A DNA stretch of 64,000 nucleotides from JAHEKO01 sp965212505 (GCA_965212505.1 OZ243123.1:5057507-5121506); one strand, 5' to 3'; positions 51,292 to 60,209 are shown, counted from the first letter of the stretch. Numbers and translations are program-made. The notes: generated by a model from the sequence alone, not told the origin.

Positions 51292-52728
51292 TCCTTGCTC
51301 CTCTCGATGAGCGTCCGTTGACACGATAGACGACCCGCTCCTTGGAGCGTCGCGGCGTCGCTGGCCACAGTCGGCGCTTTGGGTCGACCGGACCTCCGGC
51401 TACCCGAAACGAAGTTGCGTTCCACTGAAGGTACGCGGGTGGTGGCAAGAAGGCTTTCCCTCCAAGCGGCTAGCTGAAAGCGATTCCGGCCGGAGCGACC
51501 AGGCTCTGTGTGCGGTTAGGATGCGCTCTAGCTCCGCTGAAGGTGCCCCGCGGAGCGTTTGGTCTTCAAGAGTTCTGGGTGTCAGCCAGGTATTCGAGGT
51601 TCGCTTCGACCACGAAGGAGGGTGTCCTTGCGGCGCCCGACTAGCAAGCCGGGGAGGTAGTTCATGGGTGTCAGAGGTCGCGTCAAGTTTGGTCTCAGCG
51701 TTGCGTTGGTAGCTTCTATGTTCGCCGGTATCGTGTTGGCGAGCGGGCCGACGATGCGTCACATCATCGACTTCTCTGAGCTCGGGACGAGTCCCTTGAT
51801 GGGCGAAGTCGCCAGCGTGACCTACTCTCTTTGGACTGACGAGTTCGCTGGCGAGCAAGTCTGGGAGGAGACTCACCACGGAGTTCAACTGGGGGCCGAG
51901 ATCCGCCCTGTCACCCTCGGGGCCTCGGTTCCGCTCCCGCTCGATCGCCCTGGAGAGCTTTGGCTCGAGGTCGAGGTCGCTGGCCGACTCCTCGGGTCGC
52001 GAGTTCCGCTCGGCAGCAGCGGGGTGACGGTCGACGGTCCGGTCCGTGGGGAATTCTTCTACGCCGGTTCCGACAGCGAACTGATTCTTTTCGAACTCGT
52101 AGATCGCGGGTTCTTGACCAACTTCTATGGGCCGTTGGCCTTCTCAGCCGGCGAAGCAGGCGCAGCCATCGTTCTCATGGAACTGGTTCGGACGGCCACC
52201 AACCAAGGCACGGTGTATCTGGACTCGGGCTCGGACGCGAGCTTGGGTGACTCGACCGGGTACATGGTTTGGGGCGATGAAGACGGTGCGAACATCGTGA
52301 TCGACAACAACGAGATCATGGCGCGCGACAATGGAACCACCTCGACCCTCTTTCTGCAGCAGAACGGAGGCGCAGTGTTCGTCAATGGTTCACAGGTGCA
52401 CGCCTCGGACGCAACGCTCAAGCGTGACGTCCGAGATCTGGAGCTCGGTATCGACGAGCTTCGGGAGCTTCGACCCGTCTCGTTCGAGTGGAAGAGTGGT
52501 CAAGAGGAACGCCGACATCTCGGGTTCATTGCGCAGGAGATTCAGGAGATCGCGCCCGACCTGGTCTACGAAGGGGAGGAGGGAAAACTTGGCCTCTCGT
52601 ACATGGAACTCGTGCCCCTGCTGGTCAAGGCTCTCCAGACGCAGGATGCCGAGATTGCAGAGCTCAAGAGTGAGCTCGAGCCATTGCGGGCACGCCTCAC
52701 GGCCCTCGAGCTTCAGGCGCGCGACTAG
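51292..52728 (+). repeat. Tandem duplication, unit 1 (upstream region plus S74 gene)
   Basis: About 1.44 kb that matches 52826-54259, including the 370-nt non-coding region before the gene. Shared landmarks in the non-coding part are GCTCCTCTCGAT, GTGCGGTTAGGATG and AGGGTGTCCTTGCGGC. The non-coding stretch 51290-51663 contains no gene that I can support; it holds the promoter region of the S74 gene and that of the divergent propeller gene. Confidence 0.8.
51664..52728 (+). CDS. Exported protein with C-terminal S74 (endosialidase chaperone) domain, copy 1
   Basis: 354 residues. A signal peptide (FGLSVALVASMFAGIVLA) is followed by a beta-rich domain (about 30-200), then the intramolecular chaperone domain S74: HASDATLKRDVRDLELGI contains the Ser/Lys autocleavage site, and LGFIAQEIQEIAPDLVYEGEEG continues it. 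A C-terminal coiled coil (AEIAELKSELEPLRARLTALEL) would drive trimerisation. Such proteins form trimers whose chaperone is clipped off. Phage context is absent. AGGTAGTTC lies before the ATG. Copy 2 is at 53195. Confidence 0.87.
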   Translation: MGVRGRVKFGLSVALVASMFAGIVLASGPTMRHIIDFSELGTSPLMGEVASVTYSLWTDEFAGEQVWEETHHGVQLGAEIRPVTLGASVPLPLDRPGELWLEVEVAGRLLGSRVPLGSSGVTVDGPVRGEFFYAGSDSELILFELVDRGFLTNFYGPLAFSAGEAGAAIVLMELVRTATNQGTVYLDSGSDASLGDSTGYMVWGDEDGANIVIDNNEIMARDNGTTSTLFLQQNGGAVFVNGSQVHASDATLKRDVRDLELGIDELRELRPVSFEWKSGQEERRHLGFIAQEIQEIAPDLVYEGEEGKLGLSYMELVPLLVKALQTQDAEIAELKSELEPLRARLTALELQARD

Positions 52729-52825
52729 CCGGACACTCTAGCGGCAGGCGACCTGATTCGCCGGCCGTTCGGTAGCTCTCTGTACGCAAGCCGGGGAGCC
52801 AACGCGGTCTGGTCGGCCACCATAT

Positions 52826-54259
52826 TCCTCGCTCCTCTCGATCAGCCACAGCTCCGCCCCGATAGGTGACTCGTTCCTAGGGTCGTCGCGCCGACGCTGT
52901 CGGCCCGAGGCGCTCTGGGTCGACCGGACTTCCGAGCTTCCCAGGCTCGGCTGCGCTTCACTGAGAGTGCGCGCGTGGTGGCGGGAGGGCTTTGTCGCCG
53001 TGCGGCTCGCTGAGGGCGGTTGCCGGAGGTGGACAGCCTCAGGGTGCGGTTAGGATGAGCGATAGCTCCGCTGGATGTGCCCCACACGCGTAGCGTTCGG
53101 CTTTCGAGAGTTCCGAGCTAGGTCCAGAGCGTCAGCTCGACCACAAAAAGAGGGTGTCCTTGCGGCATCCGACTAGCAAGCTGGGAGGTGGTTCATGGGT
53201 GTCCGAGGTCGCGTCAAGTTTGGTCTCAGCGTTGCGTGTGCAGCTTCGATGTTCACCGGTCTCGCGTTGGCGGGCGGATCAACCGTGCGCCACGTCGTCG
53301 ACTTCTCCGAGCTGAGGGCGAGTCCCTTGATGGGCGAAGTTGCCAGTGTGACCTACTCTCTTTGGACGGACGAGTTTGCTGGCGAACAGGTCTGGGAGGA
53401 GATTCACGACGGCGTTCAAATGGGGGCTGAGATCCGCCGTGTCACCCTCGGCGCTTCGGCCCCGCTCCCGCTAGATCGCGTAGGAGATCTTTGGCTCGAG
53501 GTCGAGGTTGCAGGCCAACTCGTCGGTTCGCGAGTTCCACTTGGGAGCAGCGGCGCGACGGTCGAGGGCGCGGTCAGGGGTCGTGAGCTCTACGCCGGTC
53601 TCGAGAGCCAAGCGCTGTTCTTTCGTAGCTCAGGCGGAGCCACGTTGGTGGATTTCGACGGGCCGCTACGCTTTGGAGCCGGCAACGGTGTCACCGCTCT
53701 CAACCTCGTGGAGTTGGTGCGTTTCGTTGGCAGCAACGGTGTCGTCTACATCGGTCAAGGCCTAGACGCGAGCTTGGCCGATTCGACCGGGTACCTGGTC
53801 GTCGGCGACGAGGGCGGTTCGAATGTCGTGATCGACAACAACGAGATCATGGCGCGCGACAATGGAACCACCTCGACCCTCTTTCTGCAGCAGAACGGCG
53901 GTGCTGTCTTCGTCAACGGTTCGCAGGCGCACGCCTCGGACGCGACGCTCAAGCGAGAGGTGCGAGACCTCGAGTTGGGCATCGAGAAGGTCCGCCAGCT
54001 TCGGCCGGTCTCCTTCGAGTGGAAGGACGCCGAGGACAATCGACGACACTTCGGCTTCATCGCGCAGGAGTTTCGGGAGGTCGCTCCCAACCTGGTCTAC
54101 GAAGGTGAAGAGGGGAGCCTCGGCCTGTCGTATGTCGAATTGGTGCCCCTTCTCGTTCGAGCTCTGCAGAGTCAAGACGCTGAGCTCGCGGCTCTCAAGA
54201 GCGAGCTTGCGCCGCTTCGGGAGCGGCTCACGGCTCTCGAACGTCACGCTCTCGACTAG
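52826..54259 (+). repeat. Tandem duplication, unit 2
   Basis: Second copy of the unit at 51292, including its own upstream region. A 73-nt segment is identical between copies (52295-52367 and 53826-53898), while the preceding 200 nt of each gene differ strongly. The gene-free stretch 52729-53194 holds the tail of unit 1, about 97 nt of spacer and the unit 2 upstream region; I see no gene in it. Confidence 0.8.
53195..54259 (+). CDS. Exported protein with C-terminal S74 chaperone domain, copy 2
   Basis: 354 residues, the same length as copy 1. The signal peptide, the first 115 residues and the S74 domain (HASDATLKREVRDLELGI, FGFIAQEFREVAPNLVYEGEEG) are close to copy 1. The segment at about residues 125-200 is divergent. 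The Ser/Lys dyad for autocleavage is retained, so both copies are probably functional. GGAGGTGG precedes the ATG. The coiled-coil tail ends RLTALERHALD. Confidence 0.87.
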   Translation: MGVRGRVKFGLSVACAASMFTGLALAGGSTVRHVVDFSELRASPLMGEVASVTYSLWTDEFAGEQVWEEIHDGVQMGAEIRRVTLGASAPLPLDRVGDLWLEVEVAGQLVGSRVPLGSSGATVEGAVRGRELYAGLESQALFFRSSGGATLVDFDGPLRFGAGNGVTALNLVELVRFVGSNGVVYIGQGLDASLADSTGYLVVGDEGGSNVVIDNNEIMARDNGTTSTLFLQQNGGAVFVNGSQAHASDATLKREVRDLELGIEKVRQLRPVSFEWKDAEDNRRHFGFIAQEFREVAPNLVYEGEEGSLGLSYVELVPLLVRALQSQDAELAALKSELAPLRERLTALERHALD

Positions 54260-54545
54260 CTGACTCCGTCGACGCGAGATGCGGCCGTGATGCGAACCGC
54301 GGTCCTTGCCTTTGTTCGCGACCGTTCTGCTTTGCTTGGCCATCGCGCTCCACGGCTTCCGGTTCTCACTCGGAGGTCGTTCGGCGGTGAGCAGCCTTCT
54401 GGACGGCTGAGCAGTTGGCGAGCCAGAACACGAGGTGGGTCGTCCGGGAACGTCGTACCGACAGCATCGGTCGCCACGTCGTCGACTCGTTCTCCTGGAT
54501 TGGATCCCACGTAATGAAGAGGCTCGAGTCGGATAGATTCCGACG

Positions 54546-55511
54546 GTGAATCGAACAGTGATCGTCGCGCTCGCGCTGTTGCTCCTGACCCAGGTTCCGG
54601 CCTGGGCTGGCGCCGGCTGAGCCTGAGCACAGCCTCAGCTCCCGGTCGGGAGCTTTGCGATTCAGGGTCTTCCGGCGAGCGGTTTGCGCAGCTTCAGCGT
54701 TCTCTACCTCTATCAGGACCTCGATACGCCGTTTGGCGGTAGCGAGGAGTTACCCAACCCTGCTGAGCGGCGAACGCTGCAGCGCAGCCTGCTGTTGCGA
54801 GGCGAGGTGGGGCTGACTGAACGCCTGGCCGTGCGAGCGCTGCTGCCCGTTCGGTCGATCGAGACGTCCGGGCTGTTCGACTTCGAAGGCGAAGGTCTCG
54901 GGGACCTCGAAGTGGAGCTGATGCGTCGGCTCGGCCCCGAGGGCGGGCGTGGCGGTGGGGCGATCGGTGGCGGGCTGGCTCTTCCGACGGCAAAGGACGC
55001 GCCGACCGGCTTGACCGACGAAAACGTCTTCTTCGGCGCGGGGGCGGCGAGCCTCCTGGTGACGCTCGAGGGGTTCCGGACGCTGAACCCTTCGTGGGCA
55101 ATCTTCGGAAGCGCTCGCTACCGGAGGCCGCTGGGTGAGGGTGACGAGGATTACCAGTTCGGCGACAACCTCGGCTATCAGGGAACATTGGCCTGGAGCT
55201 CGAACAGCGGCCGCTACGGGTTCAACGTCGGCCTCAGCAACCAACACCTCGGCCGTGACGAGCAGGATGGACTCGAGCTCGAGAGCCGAGGGGGGCGATT
55301 CCACTACGCGTCGCTCGGCGCGCGCGTAACGCTGCGAGAGGGGCTGAGTCTCGGAGTGGCCTCGTCGTGGCTCGTGGACCAGGACGTGCGCGGCGATCAA
55401 CTGCTGGCGCGTCGCCAGGCGACGATCGGTCTCGCGTGGTCGTGGGGTGAGCACGTCCACGCCGATCCGCACGACGACGAGCGTCACGACCACGCCGACC
55501 ACGACGACTGA
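54546..55511 (+). CDS. Outer-membrane beta-barrel selenoprotein candidate with Sec-Ala-Sec motif and His-rich tail
   Basis: 321 residues if UGA 54618 and UGA 54624 are both read as Sec. GTG 54546 opens a good signal peptide (NRTVIVALALLLLTQVPAWA), in the same frame as the barrel downstream. The mature N-terminus would read GAG-Sec-A-Sec-AQPQLPVGSF. The remaining 270 residues alternate strands and turns like phenol-degradation/transporter-type porins (SFSVLYLYQDLDTPFGG, FFGAGAASLLVTLEG, YGFNVGLSNQHLG). The tail (HVHADPHDDERHDHADHDD) is a metal-binding type. Without read-through the barrel would have to start at TTG 54684 with no signal peptide, which is implausible for an outer-membrane protein. 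A strong SECIS-like hairpin follows the UGAs. Alternative: a pseudogene. Confidence 0.65.
54637..54654 (+). other. Bacterial SECIS-like hairpin after UGAs 54618 and 54624
   Basis: AGCTCCC and GGGAGCT form a perfect 7-bp stem around the loop GGTC. The loop begins with GG and lies 17 nt after the second UGA and 23 nt after the first, both inside the accepted bSECIS range. One element could serve both codons. Confidence 0.6.
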
Positions 55512-55529
55512 GTCGTCTCGGCAAAGACG

Positions 55530-55535
55530 TAGAAT
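55530..55535 (+). promoter_or_regulatory. Leaderless-type -10 box for the Crp/Fnr gene
   Basis: TAGAAT ends exactly 6 nt before GTG 55542. No ribosome site is present. Confidence 0.5.
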
Positions 55536-55541
55536 CTGCTC

Positions 55542-56231
55542 GTGTGCCCGACCGTCAAGGAGACGCTTCAGGAGACGCCACCCTACCGGGCGCTCCCGGA
55601 AGAGGATCGGCGACAGCTGGCCGAGGACACCGAGGTCAAGGTCTACGCTGCCGGCGACGAGATCTTCGCCGAGGCCGACCCGTCGGACTACCTGTTCACG
55701 ATCGCCTCGGGGCGGGTCAAGGTCTTCAAGGCGACCTCCTCGGGCAAGAGCATCATCCTCGGCATCTTCGGGTCGGGAGATCCACTGGGGAGCGTCGCGG
55801 CCTACCGGGCGATCCCCTACCCCGCGTCTGCTTGCGCTCTCGAGGAGACGGTCTGCCTCCGTATCCCGACTCAAGTGCTGTTCCGACTCCTCGAGGAGCG
55901 ACCCTCGGTCGCTCGGGGTCTTCTCCTCGGGCTCACCCAGCGAGTCGTTCAGCTCGTCGGCCGAGTCGAAGAGCTGACTGGGGGCCGAGTCGAGCCGCGA
56001 CTCGCCCGACTCTTCCTGCGGCTCGGCAGTGAGCTCGGCAAGCAGGAGCGCGGCGGGCTGTTCGTGCCGTTGGCGCTCAGTCGTCAGGACCTCGCCGACT
56101 TGGTCGGCACGACGATCGAGACCTGTATTCGGGTGATGAGCCGCTGGGAGCGTGAGTCGACGGTGCACACGGCCGACGACGGCTTCGTTCTGCTCGATCG
56201 GTCGACCCTCGAATCGCTCGCCAAGAGCTGA
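55542..56231 (+). CDS. Crp/Fnr family transcriptional regulator
   Basis: 229 residues. The cyclic-nucleotide-binding-like barrel occupies about 15-125 (AGDEIFAEADPSDYLFTIASGRVKVFK, GIFGSGDPLGSVAAYRAIPYPASACAL). The C-terminal winged helix has LSRQDLADLVGTTIETCIRVMSRWERE as the DNA-recognition unit. Oxygen-sensing cysteines of FNR are absent. It probably controls the downstream cytochrome and CRTAC1 genes, which face the same way. GTG start, apparently leaderless. Confidence 0.9.
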   Translation: MCPTVKETLQETPPYRALPEEDRRQLAEDTEVKVYAAGDEIFAEADPSDYLFTIASGRVKVFKATSSGKSIILGIFGSGDPLGSVAAYRAIPYPASACALEETVCLRIPTQVLFRLLEERPSVARGLLLGLTQRVVQLVGRVEELTGGRVEPRLARLFLRLGSELGKQERGGLFVPLALSRQDLADLVGTTIETCIRVMSRWERESTVHTADDGFVLLDRSTLESLAKS

Positions 56232-56327
56232 CGCGCGACCGCGGCCGTATGACGGCTGTCATACCCACTCGCGGCGCCTCTTGCGAGGCTTGTGCTTGCC
56301 GCCTGCGAGTCGTCTGGAGGGACCCGA

Positions 56328-58454
56328 ATGAAGGGCACTACGACCTCAACTCACGCCTCGGCGAGCCAGCTCGAAGCGTCGCGAGCGGGCTGGCGTTCCA
56401 AGCTCGCGACGCTCGTTTCGGCCGCCCTCCTGTTCCTCGGTCTATCGGGACTTTGGATCTACCTGGGGCCGTTCTCGGTCACCTCCCAATTGGTCCTGCT
56501 CGGTCACGTCGTGGTCGGGCTGGCCCTCGCGGTGCCAATCGCCATCTACGTGGTGGGGCACATCAACACCTGGTTCGCCCAGCGGGCGACTGCTTCGATG
56601 CTGCTCGGCTACGGTCTGCTGACCGGAGTCGCAGTCGCGGTCGCGAGCGGAGCCGTGCTCACCTGGCAGGCTCTCTTCAGCCTTCGTCTCACGGCGATCT
56701 GGGACCTGGTCCACCTCATCACCGGCTTTGCGGTGCTCGGCCTGACGCTGTCGCATGTAGTGAGCGCCTTTCTACGGCGTCGCCCGTTCGCCCAGCGCGA
56801 CGCCGAGATGGCCACCTCTCTGCGGGGGTTCGTCCGGCGCGCGAGCGGTACGCTCGCGGCGGTCGTCGCGGTAGTGCTGATCTTCGGAGCGGCCTGGCCA
56901 GAGACCAACTACCGACTCCCCGTGCCGGCCGACTACACGCTGCCCAGCTACGCGCAGGAGTTCGAGGAGTATCGAGGCAACCCGTTCGCTCCGACGTTTG
57001 CGCGAACCGATGACGGCCAGTTGGTGGCCGACGAGCTGCTCTCGAACTCGGCGTCGTGCGGCACCTCGGGATGCCACCAGGAGATCTACGAGGAGTGGGC
57101 GCCGAGCGCGCACCGGTTCGCCGCGATGAACCTTCCGTTCCAAGAGGTGCAACGCCGCTTTGCACTCGACCGCGAGCCGGCCGAGACGCGCTACTGCGGC
57201 GGCTGTCACGACCCGATCTCACTCTTTGCCGGCGCCAAGGATCTCAACAACATGAGCCTCTCTTCGCCGGGAGTTTCGGAGGGCATCTCGTGTGTGGCGT
57301 GCCATTCGATCTCGATGGTCGATCAGCGAGGCAATGCCGACTACGTGCTCACGCCGCCGCGCCGCTACCTCGGGGAGAACGGCGAGGGCGCGAGAAAGGT
57401 GCTGTCCGACTTCCTGATTCGCGCCTACCCGCGGCAACATCTGGCCGACTACGACCGAAATCTGCTGCGCACTCCGGAGTACTGCGGTGCCTGCCACAAG
57501 CAGTTCATTCCTGAGGCGCTCAATCGTTTCGGGATGGTCGAGGGCCAGAACCAGTACGACGAGTGGAAGAACGGCCATTGGCACAGCGACGATCCCGAGA
57601 TCGACTTGAGCTGCCGCGACTGCCACATGCGCCTGGTCTACGACTCGTCCGAGCCGGGCTTCGGTGAGGGTGGAGATGTGCGGCGTAGCGAAGACGATCG
57701 GGCGCATCGCCATCACGGGTTCATCGCCACGAACAACTTCATGCCCGAGGCGCTGGCGCTGCCGGGCTGGGAGCGCCACGTCCAGTTGACCAACGAGTGG
57801 ATGCGCGGCGAGACGATACTGCCGGAGATCGGAGAGGTGTGGCCGGAGGGCCCGGTGGCCTCGCTCGACCTGCTCGCTCCGAAGTCCGCTCAGCCGGGCG
57901 AAGAGATCGAGGTTCGCGTCGTCGTCGCCAATCGCAAAGCGGGTCACAATTTCATCACCGGTCCGCTCGACTTCGTTCGGTCGTGGATTCACCTCCAGTT
58001 CGAGGACGGTACGGGCGAGGTGATCGCGGAGTGGGGCGCGATCGACCCGGAGACGCGACGGATTCTCGACGAGCCCGGTCGCGAGCACGAGATCGGCAAC
58101 CCGCGCGACGAAGGGACGTTGGTACTCGAGGCGCTGCCGATCGACGAGCACGGCAACGAGCTGCGCGAGCACGAGCTCTGGAAGAAGGCCGGTGGCAAAG
58201 GCAAGCGCGTGATCTTCCCGGCCTACTCGGACTCGCATCGCTACCGTCTCAGGATCCCCGAGGGCGCCGAAGGGCAGTTCACGATTCGAGCGGCGCTCAA
58301 CTATCGCCGCTACCGTCAGGAATTTCTCGATCGCGTCGTGCCTAGCCTAGAGGTCGACAGCGGTGTTCTGCAGCCGACCATCACGCAGGTGGATGCGGTA
58401 GCGGTGATCGCGGTCGAAGGCGGCACGTTGAACCAAGATCGCCGCGGCGGGTAA
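56328..58454 (+). CDS. Membrane-anchored multiheme cytochrome c
   Basis: 708 residues. The N-terminal 210 residues form about five membrane helices with His residues suited to b-type heme (LLGHVVVGL, VGHIN, LVHLITGF, LSHVVSAF). The periplasmic part has five c-type heme sites: SCGTSGCH (unusual CX4CH), YCGGCH, SCVACH, YCGACH and SCRDCH, resembling cytochrome c554-like proteins. The last 200 residues are beta-rich (AGHNFITGPLDFVRSW) without hemes. It would pass electrons between the quinone pool and a periplasmic or outer partner. A GGAGGG ribosome site precedes ATG 56328. The next gene starts at the base after its stop. Confidence 0.88.
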   Translation: MKGTTTSTHASASQLEASRAGWRSKLATLVSAALLFLGLSGLWIYLGPFSVTSQLVLLGHVVVGLALAVPIAIYVVGHINTWFAQRATASMLLGYGLLTGVAVAVASGAVLTWQALFSLRLTAIWDLVHLITGFAVLGLTLSHVVSAFLRRRPFAQRDAEMATSLRGFVRRASGTLAAVVAVVLIFGAAWPETNYRLPVPADYTLPSYAQEFEEYRGNPFAPTFARTDDGQLVADELLSNSASCGTSGCHQEIYEEWAPSAHRFAAMNLPFQEVQRRFALDREPAETRYCGGCHDPISLFAGAKDLNNMSLSSPGVSEGISCVACHSISMVDQRGNADYVLTPPRRYLGENGEGARKVLSDFLIRAYPRQHLADYDRNLLRTPEYCGACHKQFIPEALNRFGMVEGQNQYDEWKNGHWHSDDPEIDLSCRDCHMRLVYDSSEPGFGEGGDVRRSEDDRAHRHHGFIATNNFMPEALALPGWERHVQLTNEWMRGETILPEIGEVWPEGPVASLDLLAPKSAQPGEEIEVRVVVANRKAGHNFITGPLDFVRSWIHLQFEDGTGEVIAEWGAIDPETRRILDEPGREHEIGNPRDEGTLVLEALPIDEHGNELREHELWKKAGGKGKRVIFPAYSDSHRYRLRIPEGAEGQFTIRAALNYRRYRQEFLDRVVPSLEVDSGVLQPTITQVDAVAVIAVEGGTLNQDRRGG

Positions 58455-60209
58455 ATGGCGCGTCGCACGAAGCGGGTACGCCGGCTCCGAGCCTCGGTCT
58501 TCTGGACGGTTGTCGGTCTAGCGGTTCTGACGGCTGCTGGGCTCTGGCTCGATCGCGAGCGCAACACCGACCTCCAGGACCCCACCGCCGGGGTGAGCGC
58601 TGAGTTCCTGCACACTGTGCCGTCCGAGGCGCCCAAACTCGTCTTCCGCGACGTGGCTGACGAGGTCGGCCTGGACGCTGTGCTCGGCCCCGGGGGGCGC
58701 CGCCGGACGCTGCCCGAGGACACCGGCTCCGGCTTGGCTTGGGGGGACTACGACGGCGACGGCGACGACGACCTCTACCTCCCGGGATTCGCCGGACCGT
58801 TCGGAGCAGAGCGAGCCGACGAGACCGGTCGGAACCGGCTGTACCGTAACGACGGCAAAGCCTTCGTTGAGGTGACCGACCGCGCCGGTGTTGCCGACCT
58901 CGATGGCTTCTCCATGGGCGGCTTCTTCGCCGACGTGGACAGCGACGGCGATCTGGACCTGTACGTCACCAACTTCGGTGCGAATCGCCTGTATCGCAAT
59001 CGCGGCACCGGTGCGTTCGACGAGGTGGGAGTCGAGCTCGGCGTTGCCGACGATCGTTGGTCGGTCGGCGCAACCTTTGCCGACTTCGACCGTGACGGCC
59101 GGCTGGATTTCTACGTGACGAACTACGTCGATTACGAGGTCGATGCGGCGGATCTCGATGCTCCGGCAGATGCGAACTGGGAGGGAGTTCCCTATTCGCT
59201 CAATCCGAACGCCTTCGATCCGGTCAGCAACTCGCTCTACCACCAGCGGGCGGATGGCACGTTCGAAGATCTCGCCCTGGAGCTCGGCGCGAGCAATCCG
59301 GAGGGCCGTAGCCTCGGTGCGACCTTTGTCGATCTCGAGGGCGACGGCTGGCTCGATCTCTACGTCGCCAACGACGTTTCGGCGAACGTGCTGCTGCGCA
59401 ACCTCGGTGGTGAGCTCGGCGATGCGCTCTTCGAAGACATCAGCTCGCAGACGGGCACGGCCGATCCGCGCGGGTCGATGGGCATCTCGGTTGCCGATCT
59501 CCGTATGGGCGATATGTCGGACGGGCTACCAGACATCTTCGTGACCCACTGGGTCGCGCAGGAGAACGCCCTTTACGTGGCGGTCGAGGAGGCGGGGCGG
59601 TTTGAGTATCGCGACCGCGTGCGCAACTATCGGCTGGCGGAGATCTCCACCGACCGGGTGGGGTGGGGCAGCGCCTTCGTCGATCTGGACCTCGACGGTC
59701 GACTCGACATTGTGGTCGCCAACGGCAGCACCCTCGAAGAGGATCCGACCTTGCTCCAAGCGCAGCCTCCGTTCTTCTTTTGGAACGATGGTGAGCGTTT
59801 CCACGACAGTGTGACGGCGTGGGGAGAGGGTCTCGATCGGCCGCTCGTCGCACGCGGTCTGGCGGTCAGCGACTTCGATCGCGACGGAGATCCGGACCTC
59901 GCGGTCTCAGTGAACCGCGGTCGCCCGCTGCTGCTCGAGAACAGCGGTGAACCCAGGGGAGCCTGGTTGGGTGTTTCGCTGGCGGGGCCGGCGGCTACCG
60001 TCTTCGGCTCCCGAGTTCGTGTCGAGAGCGCGTCCACCGAGACGATCCGTTGGACGGGCGCCGACGTCTCGTTCGCCTCGATGCACGGAGGCGAGCTGCT
60101 CTACGGCCTGGGCGAAGACGGGGTGGCTTCGGTGGAGATCGGCTTTGCCGACGGAGGACGGCTCCGCCTGGCCGAGCTTTTGGCCGGCAGGCGGATCGTC
60201 ATCCCCTAG
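58455..60209 (+). CDS. CRTAC1 family protein with FG-GAP/VCBS repeats and ASPIC/UnbV C-terminus
   Basis: 584 residues. An N-terminal membrane segment (about 16-33) acts as signal anchor. Calcium-binding FG-GAP repeats recur: DYDGDGDDDLYLPG, DVDSDGDLDLYVTN, DFDRDGRLDFYVTN, DLEGDGWLDLYVAN, DLDLDGRLDIVVAN and DFDRDGDPDLAVSV, forming a seven-blade propeller. The C-terminal 80 residues match the ASPIC/UnbV domain (FGSRVRVES, RWTGADVSFASMHGGELLYGLG). Function in bacteria is unknown. It begins directly after the cytochrome stop codon, suggesting a joint extracytoplasmic role. Confidence 0.9.
   Translation: MARRTKRVRRLRASVFWTVVGLAVLTAAGLWLDRERNTDLQDPTAGVSAEFLHTVPSEAPKLVFRDVADEVGLDAVLGPGGRRRTLPEDTGSGLAWGDYDGDGDDDLYLPGFAGPFGAERADETGRNRLYRNDGKAFVEVTDRAGVADLDGFSMGGFFADVDSDGDLDLYVTNFGANRLYRNRGTGAFDEVGVELGVADDRWSVGATFADFDRDGRLDFYVTNYVDYEVDAADLDAPADANWEGVPYSLNPNAFDPVSNSLYHQRADGTFEDLALELGASNPEGRSLGATFVDLEGDGWLDLYVANDVSANVLLRNLGGELGDALFEDISSQTGTADPRGSMGISVADLRMGDMSDGLPDIFVTHWVAQENALYVAVEEAGRFEYRDRVRNYRLAEISTDRVGWGSAFVDLDLDGRLDIVVANGSTLEEDPTLLQAQPPFFFWNDGERFHDSVTAWGEGLDRPLVARGLAVSDFDRDGDPDLAVSVNRGRPLLLENSGEPRGAWLGVSLAGPAATVFGSRVRVESASTETIRWTGADVSFASMHGGELLYGLGEDGVASVEIGFADGGRLRLAELLAGRRIVIP

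Noticed and set aside
54287..54514. 75-codon frame between the second S74 gene and the barrel gene
   Set aside because: Ser/Arg-rich, no ribosome site, no recognisable fold. A neighbouring frame gives a short hydrophobic stretch, so it may be a decayed remnant, but I cannot support a gene.
54684..55511. Barrel gene starting at TTG 54684
   Set aside because: It would give an outer-membrane barrel without a signal peptide, while an in-frame signal peptide lies 138 nt upstream separated only by two UGAs.
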